Assembly: GCF_900101475.1 (NCBI RefSeq)
Contig: NZ_FMZV01000009.1
Location: forward strand, 124,001-188,000
DNA from: Ruegeria marina
GTDB taxonomy: Bacteria > Pseudomonadota > Alphaproteobacteria > Rhodobacterales > Rhodobacteraceae
DNA length: 64,000 bases
Reading direction: 5' to 3'
The notes under the pieces are model-generated. The model ran no database searches. It worked only from the letters and a program-made list of their open reading frames with translations, and was not told where the DNA came from. Of this stretch, positions 38,172 to 45,971 are shown one piece after another. Position numbers and translations under genes: made by a program. The first letter of the stretch is position 1; each line of letters starts with the position of its first letter.

Positions 38172-38516
38172 TTACCCGTGGCGGGCGCGGCTGTCCTCGG
38201 GGGCTTCGTCCCGTTCGGTCATCCCGTAGTCGCGGATGACGCCTGCGACACGCAGGCGGTAGTCGGAAAACAGCACCTCCCGGCCGCGGGTCTGCGCGCC
38301 GCGATGGGCGGCAAGCTCGCGCCAGCGCGCGACCGCCTCTTCATCCTCCCAGAAGGAGAGCGACAGCAGCTTGCCGGGATTGGTCAGGCTCTGGAATCGT
38401 TCGACCGAGATGAAGCCGGGCATGTCGTCGAGCAAGGCGCGCATCCGGCCAGCGAGATCGAGATAGGCGTCCTGTTGCCCTGGGGCGGGCTCCACTTCGA
38501 AGATGATGGCAATCAT
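38172..38516 (-). CDS. Antibiotic biosynthesis monooxygenase (ABM) family protein
   Basis: The 114-aa ferredoxin-fold protein begins MIAIIFEVEPAPGQQDAYLD and has the family features MPGFISVERFQSLTNPGKLL and SFWEDEEAVARWRELAAHRG. ABM proteins are cofactor-free monooxygenases or haem-degrading enzymes; this one lacks clear context. The start at 38516 has GGAGACC upstream. The longer frame upstream adds a non-homologous stretch. Confidence 0.85.
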   Translation of the reverse strand: MIAIIFEVEPAPGQQDAYLDLAGRMRALLDDMPGFISVERFQSLTNPGKLLSLSFWEDEEAVARWRELAAHRGAQTRGREVLFSDYRLRVAGVIRDYGMTERDEAPEDSRARHG

Positions 38517-38705
38517 GTAGGGTCTCCATGCGGGGCCGAAGCCGGTTTGCGCCATGCCCGGTCTGCGCGCGCAATGAACTTCTTGGATTGTGCGATGTCA
38601 AGGTTCTGCCTCTGCAGCGAACTGGCGTGAGGCAGGAGTCGCGTGGAGCCCGGGCTTGGGGCAAGGTCTGCGGGTGACGATTCGTCTCCCGTCGAAATCT
38701 GCACG

Positions 38706-39146
38706 TTACTTGACCTCGATCGTGATCACCTCGGACACGACCGGGGTGGCGTGCGGGACGTGGGAATGGTCGCCCATCACCAGTTGCAGCGTATGCTTGC
38801 CCGGCGCGAGGTCGAGCGTCACTTCGGTCTGGCCCTTGCCGAAATGGCGGTGGTGGTCATCGGCGGGGAGCGGGTTGGCCAATTCCTCGGCCCCGTCTAC
38901 GCCCTGACCCATCGGGGGGCGGTCGACCAGCAGGTGGTGGTGACCCGTGTTCTCGGCCTCGGTCCCGGCGGGGGCGACGCCCATGCCGCTGAGCCCGAAG
39001 ATCACCGTAACCGGCGACGAGACGGTATCGCCGTCCGCGAGATTGGTGAAATAGACGCTGGCCTCGGGGTTGGCGGACGTATCGCCGCCGGCGAGGGCCG
39101 TCGTGGCCAGAAGGCCGATGCCAAGCGCTGCCAGAAAGCTCTTCAT
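38706..39146 (-). CDS. DUF4399 exported protein
   Basis: The 146-aa protein has a signal peptide (MKSFLAALGIGLLATTALAG) and one DUF4399 domain: VYFTNLADGDTVSSPVTVIF, GMGVAPAGTE, the His-rich GHHHLLVDRP and LPADDHHRHFGKGQTEVTLDL, ending LVMGDHSHVPH. The many conserved His suggest metal binding (perhaps copper) in the periplasm, but this is inference. It stands alone; no terminator with a U-tract is evident. Confidence 0.85.
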   Translation of the reverse strand: MKSFLAALGIGLLATTALAGGDTSANPEASVYFTNLADGDTVSSPVTVIFGLSGMGVAPAGTEAENTGHHHLLVDRPPMGQGVDGAEELANPLPADDHHRHFGKGQTEVTLDLAPGKHTLQLVMGDHSHVPHATPVVSEVITIEVK

Positions 39147-39289
39147 AACCAGATCCTCGTTGCTGGGACACTGGTTTCATTCTAGCTGAAGGCCGCTGTG
39201 GAATCGACCATGCATCGCGTGCGAGGGGGCTTGCGCAGCGGCGGGAGCGGACGCAAGGTCACGCAAATCGGTGGGGCGCTAGGGTAGGC

Positions 39290-40198
39290 ATGATCACGAC
39301 AATCCTGATGGGGCTGGTGCCCAGCTTTCTGATGGTTGGTCTGGGTGGAGCAGTCCGGGACAGGCTGGCGTCAGCGGCCTGGCAAGGGCTGGACAAGCTC
39401 AATTTCGAGATCTTGTTTCCCGCCTTGCTGTTCTTTGCCGCCTGTAACCGGCCGATTGCGATAGAGGATGTGATCCGCCTAGGCCCGGCCGTCTGGGCGG
39501 TGCTGGGGCTGGCGCTGATTCTGGGGTATCTGGGCCGTCGACTCGGGCCCGAGCGGTTTCTGGATTTTGCCGGAGCCTGGCAGACCTGCTGGCGGTTCAA
39601 CACGGCCATGGCCTTTGTCGCGATGCCAACGCTGCATCTGGCCGATGTCGGACAGATGGCGGTCGCCATCGGCATGGCGGTTCCGGTGGCCAACCTGCTG
39701 GCGGTCTCGGCGCTGTCGCGGGGGGGAAACCTTACACTGCGGGCCACGGTGCGGAAAGTTGCCCTCAACCCTTTTCTGCTGGCCTCGGTCGCCGGGGTGG
39801 GCGTGGGCCTGTCGGGGTACAAGATCCCGGATCCGATTCTCGCCCCGGCGCAGATGCTGGCGCAGGCCGCCATTCCGATCGCCCTGCTGTCGATCGGCGC
39901 CACCATGGACTGGCGTGCCTTGACGCGGATGGACCTGTTCAACGGCTATTTCTGTACGGTGCGGCTGGTGTTGACCCCGGCGGTGGTCTGGCTGACGTGT
40001 CGCCTGCTGGAGGCCGAGACCGGTCTTGCTGCGGTGGTGATCCTGTTTGCGGCCCTGCCGACGGCATCTGCGGCGCATGTGCTGGCGTCGGGTTTTGGCG
40101 CCGACCGCAAACTGGTGGCCACGCTGATTGCCCAATCGACCCTGCTGAGCGCGGTGTCGCTGCCCCTGTGGATCTATCTGATCAGCGTCAGTTTCTGA
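39290..40198 (+). CDS. AEC-family transporter (auxin efflux carrier type)
   Basis: The 302-aa protein is almost entirely hydrophobic with about ten membrane segments and the conserved features LNFEILFPALLFFAACNRP, NPFLLASVAGVGVGLSG and LPTASAAHVLASGFGAD. Bacterial AEC members move malate, malonate or other organic acids. A LysR-type regulator follows 152 bases downstream on the same strand and may control it. Substrate unknown. Confidence 0.88.
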   Translation: MITTILMGLVPSFLMVGLGGAVRDRLASAAWQGLDKLNFEILFPALLFFAACNRPIAIEDVIRLGPAVWAVLGLALILGYLGRRLGPERFLDFAGAWQTCWRFNTAMAFVAMPTLHLADVGQMAVAIGMAVPVANLLAVSALSRGGNLTLRATVRKVALNPFLLASVAGVGVGLSGYKIPDPILAPAQMLAQAAIPIALLSIGATMDWRALTRMDLFNGYFCTVRLVLTPAVVWLTCRLLEAETGLAAVVILFAALPTASAAHVLASGFGADRKLVATLIAQSTLLSAVSLPLWIYLISVSF

Positions 40199-40350
40199 GG
40201 ATCCCGGGTTTTTCCCGATTGTTTCCGTGTTTCCCCGACGCAAACGATCCGCGACAAAACCGCGATATTATCCCAGCTCTGCCCCGATCTCGCCCAGATT
40301 GCCAATGATAAACGGCTCTTGAAGTACAGCAATCAGCCGAGGAACCAGGA

Positions 40351-41256
40351 ATGGACCGACTGACAGAAATGGAAGCCTTTGCAAATGTCGTGGACCAGGG
40401 CGGGTTCACCGATGCAGCAAAGAAGATGGGTATCTCGAAGTCGGCCGTGTCCAAGCATGTGTCCAGCCTGGAGGCCCGTCTGGGCGCCCGCCTGCTGAAC
40501 CGAACGACGCGGCGGGTGTCGCCGACCGAGATCGGGCTGGCCTATTACGACCGCGCCCGGCGGGTGCTGAACGATGCCGGAGAGGCGGACGCGCTGGTCA
40601 CCTCGATGCAATCGGCGCCCTCGGGTCTGCTGAGGATTTCGGTGGCAACCGATTTCGGGGTCAATCACCTGTCGCCGGTCCTGTCGGACTTCCTGGCGGA
40701 ATTCCCGGACATCACCGTGAACATGGTGCTGAACAACCGCTACGTAGAACTGATTTCCGAAGGGTTCGACATGGCGGTGCGGATCGGCGAGTTGGAGGAC
40801 AGCACGCTGCGCGCCCGCAAGCTGACCGAGACCACCAAGCGGATGATCGCCAGCCCTAAGTATTTCGAGAAATACGGCCGCCCGCAGAAGATCGACGATT
40901 TGAACGAGCACAAGCTCTTGCATTATTCCAGTCAGTCATCGGGCAATGTGTGGAAACTGACCGCGCCTTCGGGGGAAAAGCGGCAGGTGCGCACCGCCGG
41001 ATGGCTGAGCGTGAACGATGGCCAATCGCTGCTGAACGCCGCGATCTCGGGCCTGGGGATCGCGTACCTGCCTTGCTACCTGTTCGCGGATGCGATGGAA
41101 AAGGGGCTGGTCGAGGATGCAATGCCTTCGCTGCCTGACGAGGTCCAGGGCATCTATGCCGTCTATCCGCCGGGCCGGTTCACCCAGCCCAAGGTCCGGG
41201 CCTTTATCGATTTCCTGGTCCATGCCTTTGACGACAAGGGCCCGATGCACTGGTAA
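40351..41256 (+). CDS. LysR-family transcriptional regulator
   Basis: The 301-aa protein has the N-terminal winged HTH (MDRLTEMEAFANVVDQGGFT, KMGISKSAVSKHVSSLEARL, RTTRRVSPTEIG) and a periplasmic-binding-like effector domain (about 90-295). The sequence resembles the CrgA/DsdC-like subgroup that acts on nearby metabolic genes. It follows the AEC transporter and ends before a strong terminator. Confidence 0.94.
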   Translation: MDRLTEMEAFANVVDQGGFTDAAKKMGISKSAVSKHVSSLEARLGARLLNRTTRRVSPTEIGLAYYDRARRVLNDAGEADALVTSMQSAPSGLLRISVATDFGVNHLSPVLSDFLAEFPDITVNMVLNNRYVELISEGFDMAVRIGELEDSTLRARKLTETTKRMIASPKYFEKYGRPQKIDDLNEHKLLHYSSQSSGNVWKLTAPSGEKRQVRTAGWLSVNDGQSLLNAAISGLGIAYLPCYLFADAMEKGLVEDAMPSLPDEVQGIYAVYPPGRFTQPKVRAFIDFLVHAFDDKGPMHW

Positions 41257-41290
41257 AACCTCCCGCTTGCTTCCCTTGGCAAGACCTCCT

Positions 41291-41317
41291 GCCCCGCGTC
41301 AAGACGCGGGGCTTTTT
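41291..41317 (+). terminator. Intrinsic terminator after the LysR gene
   Basis: GCCCCGCGT (41291-41299) pairs with ACGCGGGGC (41304-41312) around a 4-base loop, followed by TTTTTCTTT. Confidence 0.92.
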
Positions 41318-41463
41318 CTTTGCGCAGGGGGTGTCACGGTTGCACTCAAGCCCGCTGACCCTGGTCTGCACGTACGATGTCTACCAGAGGCGGCGTTCCC
41401 GCTTTCCGGAGTTTCACGCACCGAGAGTGGCCGTTACCCGATGAATCACACGGGTTTTCGACT

Positions 41464-42366
41464 TCAGAGCCTTGGCTTCAACCCAAGGTCAGGTGCGACC
41501 TTGCGGATTGTCGCGTCAAGGTGTTGCCGGAAGGCGCGGGATAGAGGGCTTTCCGCGCGTCCGCTGCGCGAGAGAAGGCTGATCGTTCTCGTGCAGCCTG
41601 CACCTGTCATCGGGATGGCAACCAACGGTGGATCCAGCGATCTGGTTGCAAGGCCTGGCAGCAGGGTTATCCCGATGCCGGACCGAACCATTGCAAGCAG
41701 CGAGAGTATGTTGCGGACCGACAGTCGGCTTTTCGCGACAATTGCCGCAGCCTCGGGCAGGTCGGTCACCGCCAAGGTTTGGTTCGCGATAAGCGGCGCA
41801 TTGGCCAAGTCGTTCCAGGACAACCCCGCCTTGGCCTGCGCGTAAACGGAATCCGCGCGACAGATCACATGCAGGTGATCGCTGAACAACGGACGCGCTT
41901 CCAGCGTCTGGCCCTGGGGCGCTGGCCCGGCGATGCCGAGATCGGCGACACCGGACGCAACCATCGTTCGGACGTTGCTGCTGTCGCTGTCCATGAGGTC
42001 GATCTGTGCGCCCTCATGGGCCTCCATGAAGGCACGCAGAAGATCGGGAAGGATGAGAGCGGCGACAGAGGGCACCGACGCGATGCGAAGGCGTCCGACG
42101 CGGCCCTGCGCATAGCCTTGGATCAGATCGATCGCCTTGTCATGCTCCCGTACAAGATCCTCGCCGACATCCCTCACGAAACGCCCCAGATCGGTGAGGT
42201 CGCGTTTGCGGTCTGTTTCGAAGAGCGGACCACCGAGGTCGGCCTCGAGCTGTTTCAATGCCATCGACAGCGCAGATTGAGTCCGGCCAACCTTGTCAGC
42301 CGCGTCGCGCAGGTTTCCGTGACGGGTGACTGCAACGAAGATCCGCAGAGTGTCTATCTTTACCAT
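41464..42366 (-). CDS. LysR-family regulator, likely controls the adjacent catabolic operon
   Basis: The 300-aa protein has the LysR HTH (IDTLRIFVAVTRHGNLRDAA, KVGRTQSALSMALKQLEADL) and the effector domain (LRIASVPSVAALILPDLL, GIGITLLPGLATR). It is transcribed away from the Ldh2-led operon with only 99 bases between the two starts, the normal arrangement for a LysR regulator and its target. A palindromic site in the gap (42379-42397) fits a LysR box. Effector unknown, presumably the transported compound or an intermediate. Confidence 0.93.
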   Translation of the reverse strand: MVKIDTLRIFVAVTRHGNLRDAADKVGRTQSALSMALKQLEADLGGPLFETDRKRDLTDLGRFVRDVGEDLVREHDKAIDLIQGYAQGRVGRLRIASVPSVAALILPDLLRAFMEAHEGAQIDLMDSDSSNVRTMVASGVADLGIAGPAPQGQTLEARPLFSDHLHVICRADSVYAQAKAGLSWNDLANAPLIANQTLAVTDLPEAAAIVAKSRLSVRNILSLLAMVRSGIGITLLPGLATRSLDPPLVAIPMTGAGCTRTISLLSRSGRAESPLSRAFRQHLDATIRKVAPDLGLKPRL

Positions 42367-42378
42367 CGGGCGCCTTAT

Positions 42379-42397
42379 ATTTCAGAAAGTTTGAAAT
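42379..42397. promoter_or_regulatory. Candidate LysR operator between divergent genes
   Basis: ATTTCA (42379-42384) and TGAAAT (42392-42397) form a dyad with a 7-base spacer, containing the T-N11-A pattern of LysR boxes. It lies 13 bases from the regulator start and 69 from the operon start, in an AT-rich stretch. Confidence 0.5.
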
Positions 42398-42465
42398 TGG
42401 ATTAAAAAATATTCGATAGCCTTAAACTGATCAATCCTTTCTAAAGGGCTCACGGGGGAATCTGC

Positions 42466-43473
42466 ATGAGACGAAAGCTGTCACTCGATGAGGTTGAGGA
42501 ACTGGCCAGACTGGCATTGACCAGTGCCGGCGCTTCGATGGCGGCAGCGGCTTCTGTGGCCCGGTCGACACGGCTCGCCGAACGCGACGGAATCCGCAGC
42601 CACGGTCTGCTCTACGTACCGATCTATGCCGAGCATCTGGAGTGTGGGAAAGTCGCGAAGGACGCCGCACCCGCCGTCAGTGAAACCCGCCCGGGTGCGG
42701 TTCGGGTGGACGCCGCCAACGGATTTGCGCATGCCGCGATAGACGCGGGGTGGCAGGCGTTCACCAATGCGGCCCGGCGGTGCGGAATCGCCGCCATGAG
42801 CGTGCACAACTCCTACAATTGCGGCGTTCTGGGCCATCACGCCGAACGGATTGCCGAGGCGGGACTTGTCGGTCTTTGTTTTACCCATGCACCGGCGTCG
42901 ATTGCACCGACCGGCGGCAAGCAACCAGTGATCGGCACAAACCCGTTCTCGGTGGCGGTGCCGGACGGGGACGGCGGCGCGCTTCTGGTCATCGACCAGT
43001 CGGCCAGCGTCGTGGCCAAGTCCGAGATCCTTTTGCGCAGCCGGCAAGGTGAACCGATCGAGCCAGGCTGGGCTCTGGATGCCGAGGGCAACGAAACCAC
43101 CGATGCGGTCGCGGCTCTTGCGGGTTCGATGCTGCCGGCAGGCGGCTACAAGGGCTTCGGCGTTGGGCTTCTGGCGGAAATCCTTGCCGCTGCGTTGTCC
43201 GGCGCCAATCTCAGCACCGAGGCCAGCCCGTTTTCCGGCACGAAGGGCGGACCTCCGGGCACCGGGCAGTTCTTTGTCGCCATCGATCCGCAAGCTTTTG
43301 GCGGGGATGCCTTTGCGGCGTCCATGACGCGGCTTTGCGCTTCGATCACGGCCCAGGATGGCGCACGCCTGCCCGGAAGGCGGCGCGCGGACAACAGACG
43401 CCGCATCGAAGAGGAGGGCGTCGGGGTTGATGATGCGCTGTTCGAGCGGATCGAGGCGCTGACAAGGAAATGA
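42466..43473 (+). CDS. Ldh2/YlbC-family malate/lactate-type dehydrogenase
   Basis: The 335-aa NAD(P)-dependent oxidoreductase belongs to the family that includes malate/L-lactate/ureidoglycolate dehydrogenases and delta1-pyrroline-2-carboxylate reductases. It has RDGIRSHGLLYVP (with the conserved His46), NSYNCGVLGHHAERIAEAGL, GTNPFSVAVPDGDG and GYKGFGVGLLAEILAAALSG. GGGGGAATCTGC precedes the ATG. It is the first enzyme gene of the LysR-controlled operon and overlaps the aldehyde dehydrogenase start (ATGA). A role in reducing a cyclic imino acid or oxidising a 2-hydroxy acid is possible; which one is not shown. Confidence 0.9.
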   Translation: MRRKLSLDEVEELARLALTSAGASMAAAASVARSTRLAERDGIRSHGLLYVPIYAEHLECGKVAKDAAPAVSETRPGAVRVDAANGFAHAAIDAGWQAFTNAARRCGIAAMSVHNSYNCGVLGHHAERIAEAGLVGLCFTHAPASIAPTGGKQPVIGTNPFSVAVPDGDGGALLVIDQSASVVAKSEILLRSRQGEPIEPGWALDAEGNETTDAVAALAGSMLPAGGYKGFGVGLLAEILAAALSGANLSTEASPFSGTKGGPPGTGQFFVAIDPQAFGGDAFAASMTRLCASITAQDGARLPGRRRADNRRRIEEEGVGVDDALFERIEALTRK

Positions 43474-44951
43474 ACACCAGCGGAAAGGCCGGGGACGGAA
43501 TGGCGATCGAGACACGAAACCTTGTTGCAGGACGCTGGGAAGGCGGCGAAACGACCATCGCCAACGTGAACCCGTCGGATCTTTCGGATATCATCGGCAG
43601 GCACGCACAGGCCAGCGCTGCGCAACTGGACGCCTCTGTCGAAGCTGCGCGTCAGGCACAGCGTTTGTGGTGGGACGCCGGAATTCAGAAGCGGCACGAT
43701 GTCCTGATGGCGATCGGTACCGAGCTGATGTCGCGGTCGGCCGAGATCGGAGAGCTGATTTCCCGTGAAGAAGGCAAGCCGCTTGCCGAGGGCAAGGGAG
43801 AGGTCTATCGCGCGGGGCAGTTCTTTACCTATTTCGCAGCCGAGGCGCTCAGGCAGATCGGTGATCATGCCCAGAGCGTCCGGCCCGGTATCGAGATCGA
43901 TGTACGGCGCGAGCCCGTGGGCGTGGTGGCTATTGTCTCTCCCTGGAACTTTCCAGTTGCCACGCCTGCCTGGAAGATCGCTCCGGCGCTCGCCTTCGGC
44001 AATGCTGTTGTCTGGAAACCCGCGAACCTGACCCCGGCAAGCGCCGCGGCGATGGCGGGCATCATTGCCCGGCAGGATATCCCCGAGGGCCTTTTTTCGA
44101 TGCTCGCGGGGCCGGGTGGAGAGATCGGCCAGCGGCTGGTCGAACATCCGGGCATCGACGCGATCAGCTTTACCGGCTCGGTGCCGGTTGGGCGCGGGGT
44201 TGCCGCTGCCGCGATGCGCAACATGACCAAGGTCCAGCTGGAGATGGGGTCGAAGAACCCGATCATCGTGCTGGATGATGCCGATCTGGACCTGGCGGTC
44301 AGCCATTGCAGCAACGCGGCATTTGGCGGCACCGGCCAGAAATGCACCGCCGCGTCGCGGCTGATCGTGCACGAAAAGGTGCATGATGCCTTTGTCGAGA
44401 AGCTGGCTGCTGCGGCAAGGGGGCTGAAAGTGGGGCATGCACTCGAGGAAGGCACCCAGATCGGCCCGGCTGTCAGTGCGGCGCAGCTGGAGGGCAACCT
44501 CGGTTACATCGCGGCCGGCAAGGCCGAGGGTGCCGAACTGATCTGTGGCGGCGACCGGCTGGAGCGGCCGACCGAGGGGTATTTCATGGCACCTGCCGTC
44601 TTTGCGGGGACAACGAACGCCATGCGGATCAACCGCGAAGAGATGTTCGCGCCGATTACCTGCGTGATCAAGGCCAGTGACTACGACGAGGCGCTGGCCA
44701 TCGCAAACGACAGCGAATTCGGGCTGACGGCCGGGATCATGACCCGCAGCCTTGCCCGCGCCAACCATTTTCGCGCCAATATGCGAGCCGGGACGGTGAT
44801 GGTGAACCTTCCGACCGCCGGCACCGATTATCACGTGCCATTCGGTGGGCGCGGCGCCTCGTCCTTTGGCCCGCGCGAGCAGGGGCAGTACGCTGTCGAG
44901 TTCTATTCGGTCGTCAAGACCACCTATGTTCACGCGGGAGTCCCGGAATGA
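43470..44951 (+). CDS. NAD(P)-dependent aldehyde dehydrogenase
   Basis: The 493-aa ALDH has the active-site Glu in VQLEMGSKNPIIV, the catalytic Cys in GGTGQKCTAASR (about 292), SPWNFPVATPAWKIAPALAF and FTGSVPVGRG. The sequence is close in style to 2-oxoglutarate semialdehyde (2,5-dioxovalerate) dehydrogenases. The start at 43470 overlaps the Ldh2 stop; an in-frame ATG at 43500 is also possible. Its stop overlaps the next gene. It probably oxidises a semialdehyde made from the imported compound. Confidence 0.93.
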   Translation: MNTSGKAGDGMAIETRNLVAGRWEGGETTIANVNPSDLSDIIGRHAQASAAQLDASVEAARQAQRLWWDAGIQKRHDVLMAIGTELMSRSAEIGELISREEGKPLAEGKGEVYRAGQFFTYFAAEALRQIGDHAQSVRPGIEIDVRREPVGVVAIVSPWNFPVATPAWKIAPALAFGNAVVWKPANLTPASAAAMAGIIARQDIPEGLFSMLAGPGGEIGQRLVEHPGIDAISFTGSVPVGRGVAAAAMRNMTKVQLEMGSKNPIIVLDDADLDLAVSHCSNAAFGGTGQKCTAASRLIVHEKVHDAFVEKLAAAARGLKVGHALEEGTQIGPAVSAAQLEGNLGYIAAGKAEGAELICGGDRLERPTEGYFMAPAVFAGTTNAMRINREEMFAPITCVIKASDYDEALAIANDSEFGLTAGIMTRSLARANHFRANMRAGTVMVNLPTAGTDYHVPFGGRGASSFGPREQGQYAVEFYSVVKTTYVHAGVPE

Positions 44952-45952
44952 CGCCCGTCATCGATGCGCTGCAATACGCCAACTGGTCCGAGAAGATTTT
45001 CCGGCAGATGCGCGCGGGCGGTGTGGACGCAGTTCACGTGACGATCACCTATCACGAGAACTTCCGTGAAACCGTGCTGAACATCGAGGCCTGGAACCGC
45101 TGGTTCGAGCGTCATCCAGACCTGATCTTTCAGGGATTCACGGCCGAGGATATCGACCGCGCCCGCCAGACCGGCCGAACGGCAATCTTCTTTGGCGCGC
45201 AGAACCCATCGTGCATCGAGGACGACATCGGTCTGGTCGAGGTTCTGCACCGTCTTGGCCTGCGCTTCATGCAACTGACCTACAACAACCAGTCGCTGCT
45301 GGCTTCGGGGTGCTACGAAGCCGAGGACACCGGCCTGACGCGCATGGGCCGCGAAGTGGTGGCGGAAATGAACCGGGTTGGTCTTGTCGTCGACATGAGC
45401 CATTCCGCAGAGCGCTCTACCCTGAGCGCCATCGAACATTCCTCGCGTCCCATCGCAATCACCCATGCCAACCCGGCGGAGTGGCATCCGGCGCGGCGCA
45501 ACAAGTCCGACGCGGTTCTGTGCGCCCTGGCCGAAAGCGGTGGAATGCTGGGTTTTTCGATTTATCCGCATCACCTGAAGGGCGGCGGCGGCTGCACCCT
45601 GCAGGAGTTTTGTGACATGGTCGCGCGTACCGCCGAAACCTATGGATTGGCGCACCTGGGCATCGGTAGCGACCTCTGCCAGGATCAGCCCGACAGCGTC
45701 GTGGAGTGGATGCGCACCGGCCGCTGGACCAAGGCTGTGGACTTTGGCGAGGGCAGCGCCGACGCTCCGGGCTTTCCGCCGATGCCCGACTGGTTCGGAG
45801 GAAACCAGGATTTTTCTAACATCGCCAAGGGGCTGCGCGCCTCTGGTTTCTCCGAAGAAGACACCGCCGCACTTATGGGCGGGAACTGGGCGCGGTTTTT
45901 CCGGGACAGTTTCGGCCCGGCCACCGCCTTGGTCCGACAGGTGGCGGAATGA
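44948..45952 (+). CDS. M19 membrane-dipeptidase-like hydrolase with altered metal ligands
   Basis: The 334-aa TIM-barrel protein follows the family through LRFMQLTYNNQ, GLTRMGREVVAEMN, VDMSHSAERS (His ligand), PIAITHANPAEWHPARRN (second His and the Arg-Asn motif) and LGIGSDLCQDQPD. At the N-terminus, where the family has Asp-Gly-His-x-Asp, it reads VIDALQYANW, and where the bridging Glu of the EG motif is expected it reads FFGAQNP. So three of the usual metal ligands are replaced. It may bind one metal or act on a non-peptide amide. It overlaps the ALDH gene (ATGA). Confidence 0.85.
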   Translation: MTPVIDALQYANWSEKIFRQMRAGGVDAVHVTITYHENFRETVLNIEAWNRWFERHPDLIFQGFTAEDIDRARQTGRTAIFFGAQNPSCIEDDIGLVEVLHRLGLRFMQLTYNNQSLLASGCYEAEDTGLTRMGREVVAEMNRVGLVVDMSHSAERSTLSAIEHSSRPIAITHANPAEWHPARRNKSDAVLCALAESGGMLGFSIYPHHLKGGGGCTLQEFCDMVARTAETYGLAHLGIGSDLCQDQPDSVVEWMRTGRWTKAVDFGEGSADAPGFPPMPDWFGGNQDFSNIAKGLRASGFSEEDTAALMGGNWARFFRDSFGPATALVRQVAE

Positions 45953-45971
45953 GCGTCATGCAGGTGTCTCC

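Noticed and set aside
43146-44933. Long minus-strand open frame opposite the aldehyde dehydrogenase
   Set aside because: Antisense shadow; the plus strand has catalytic Cys and Glu motifs and coupled starts.
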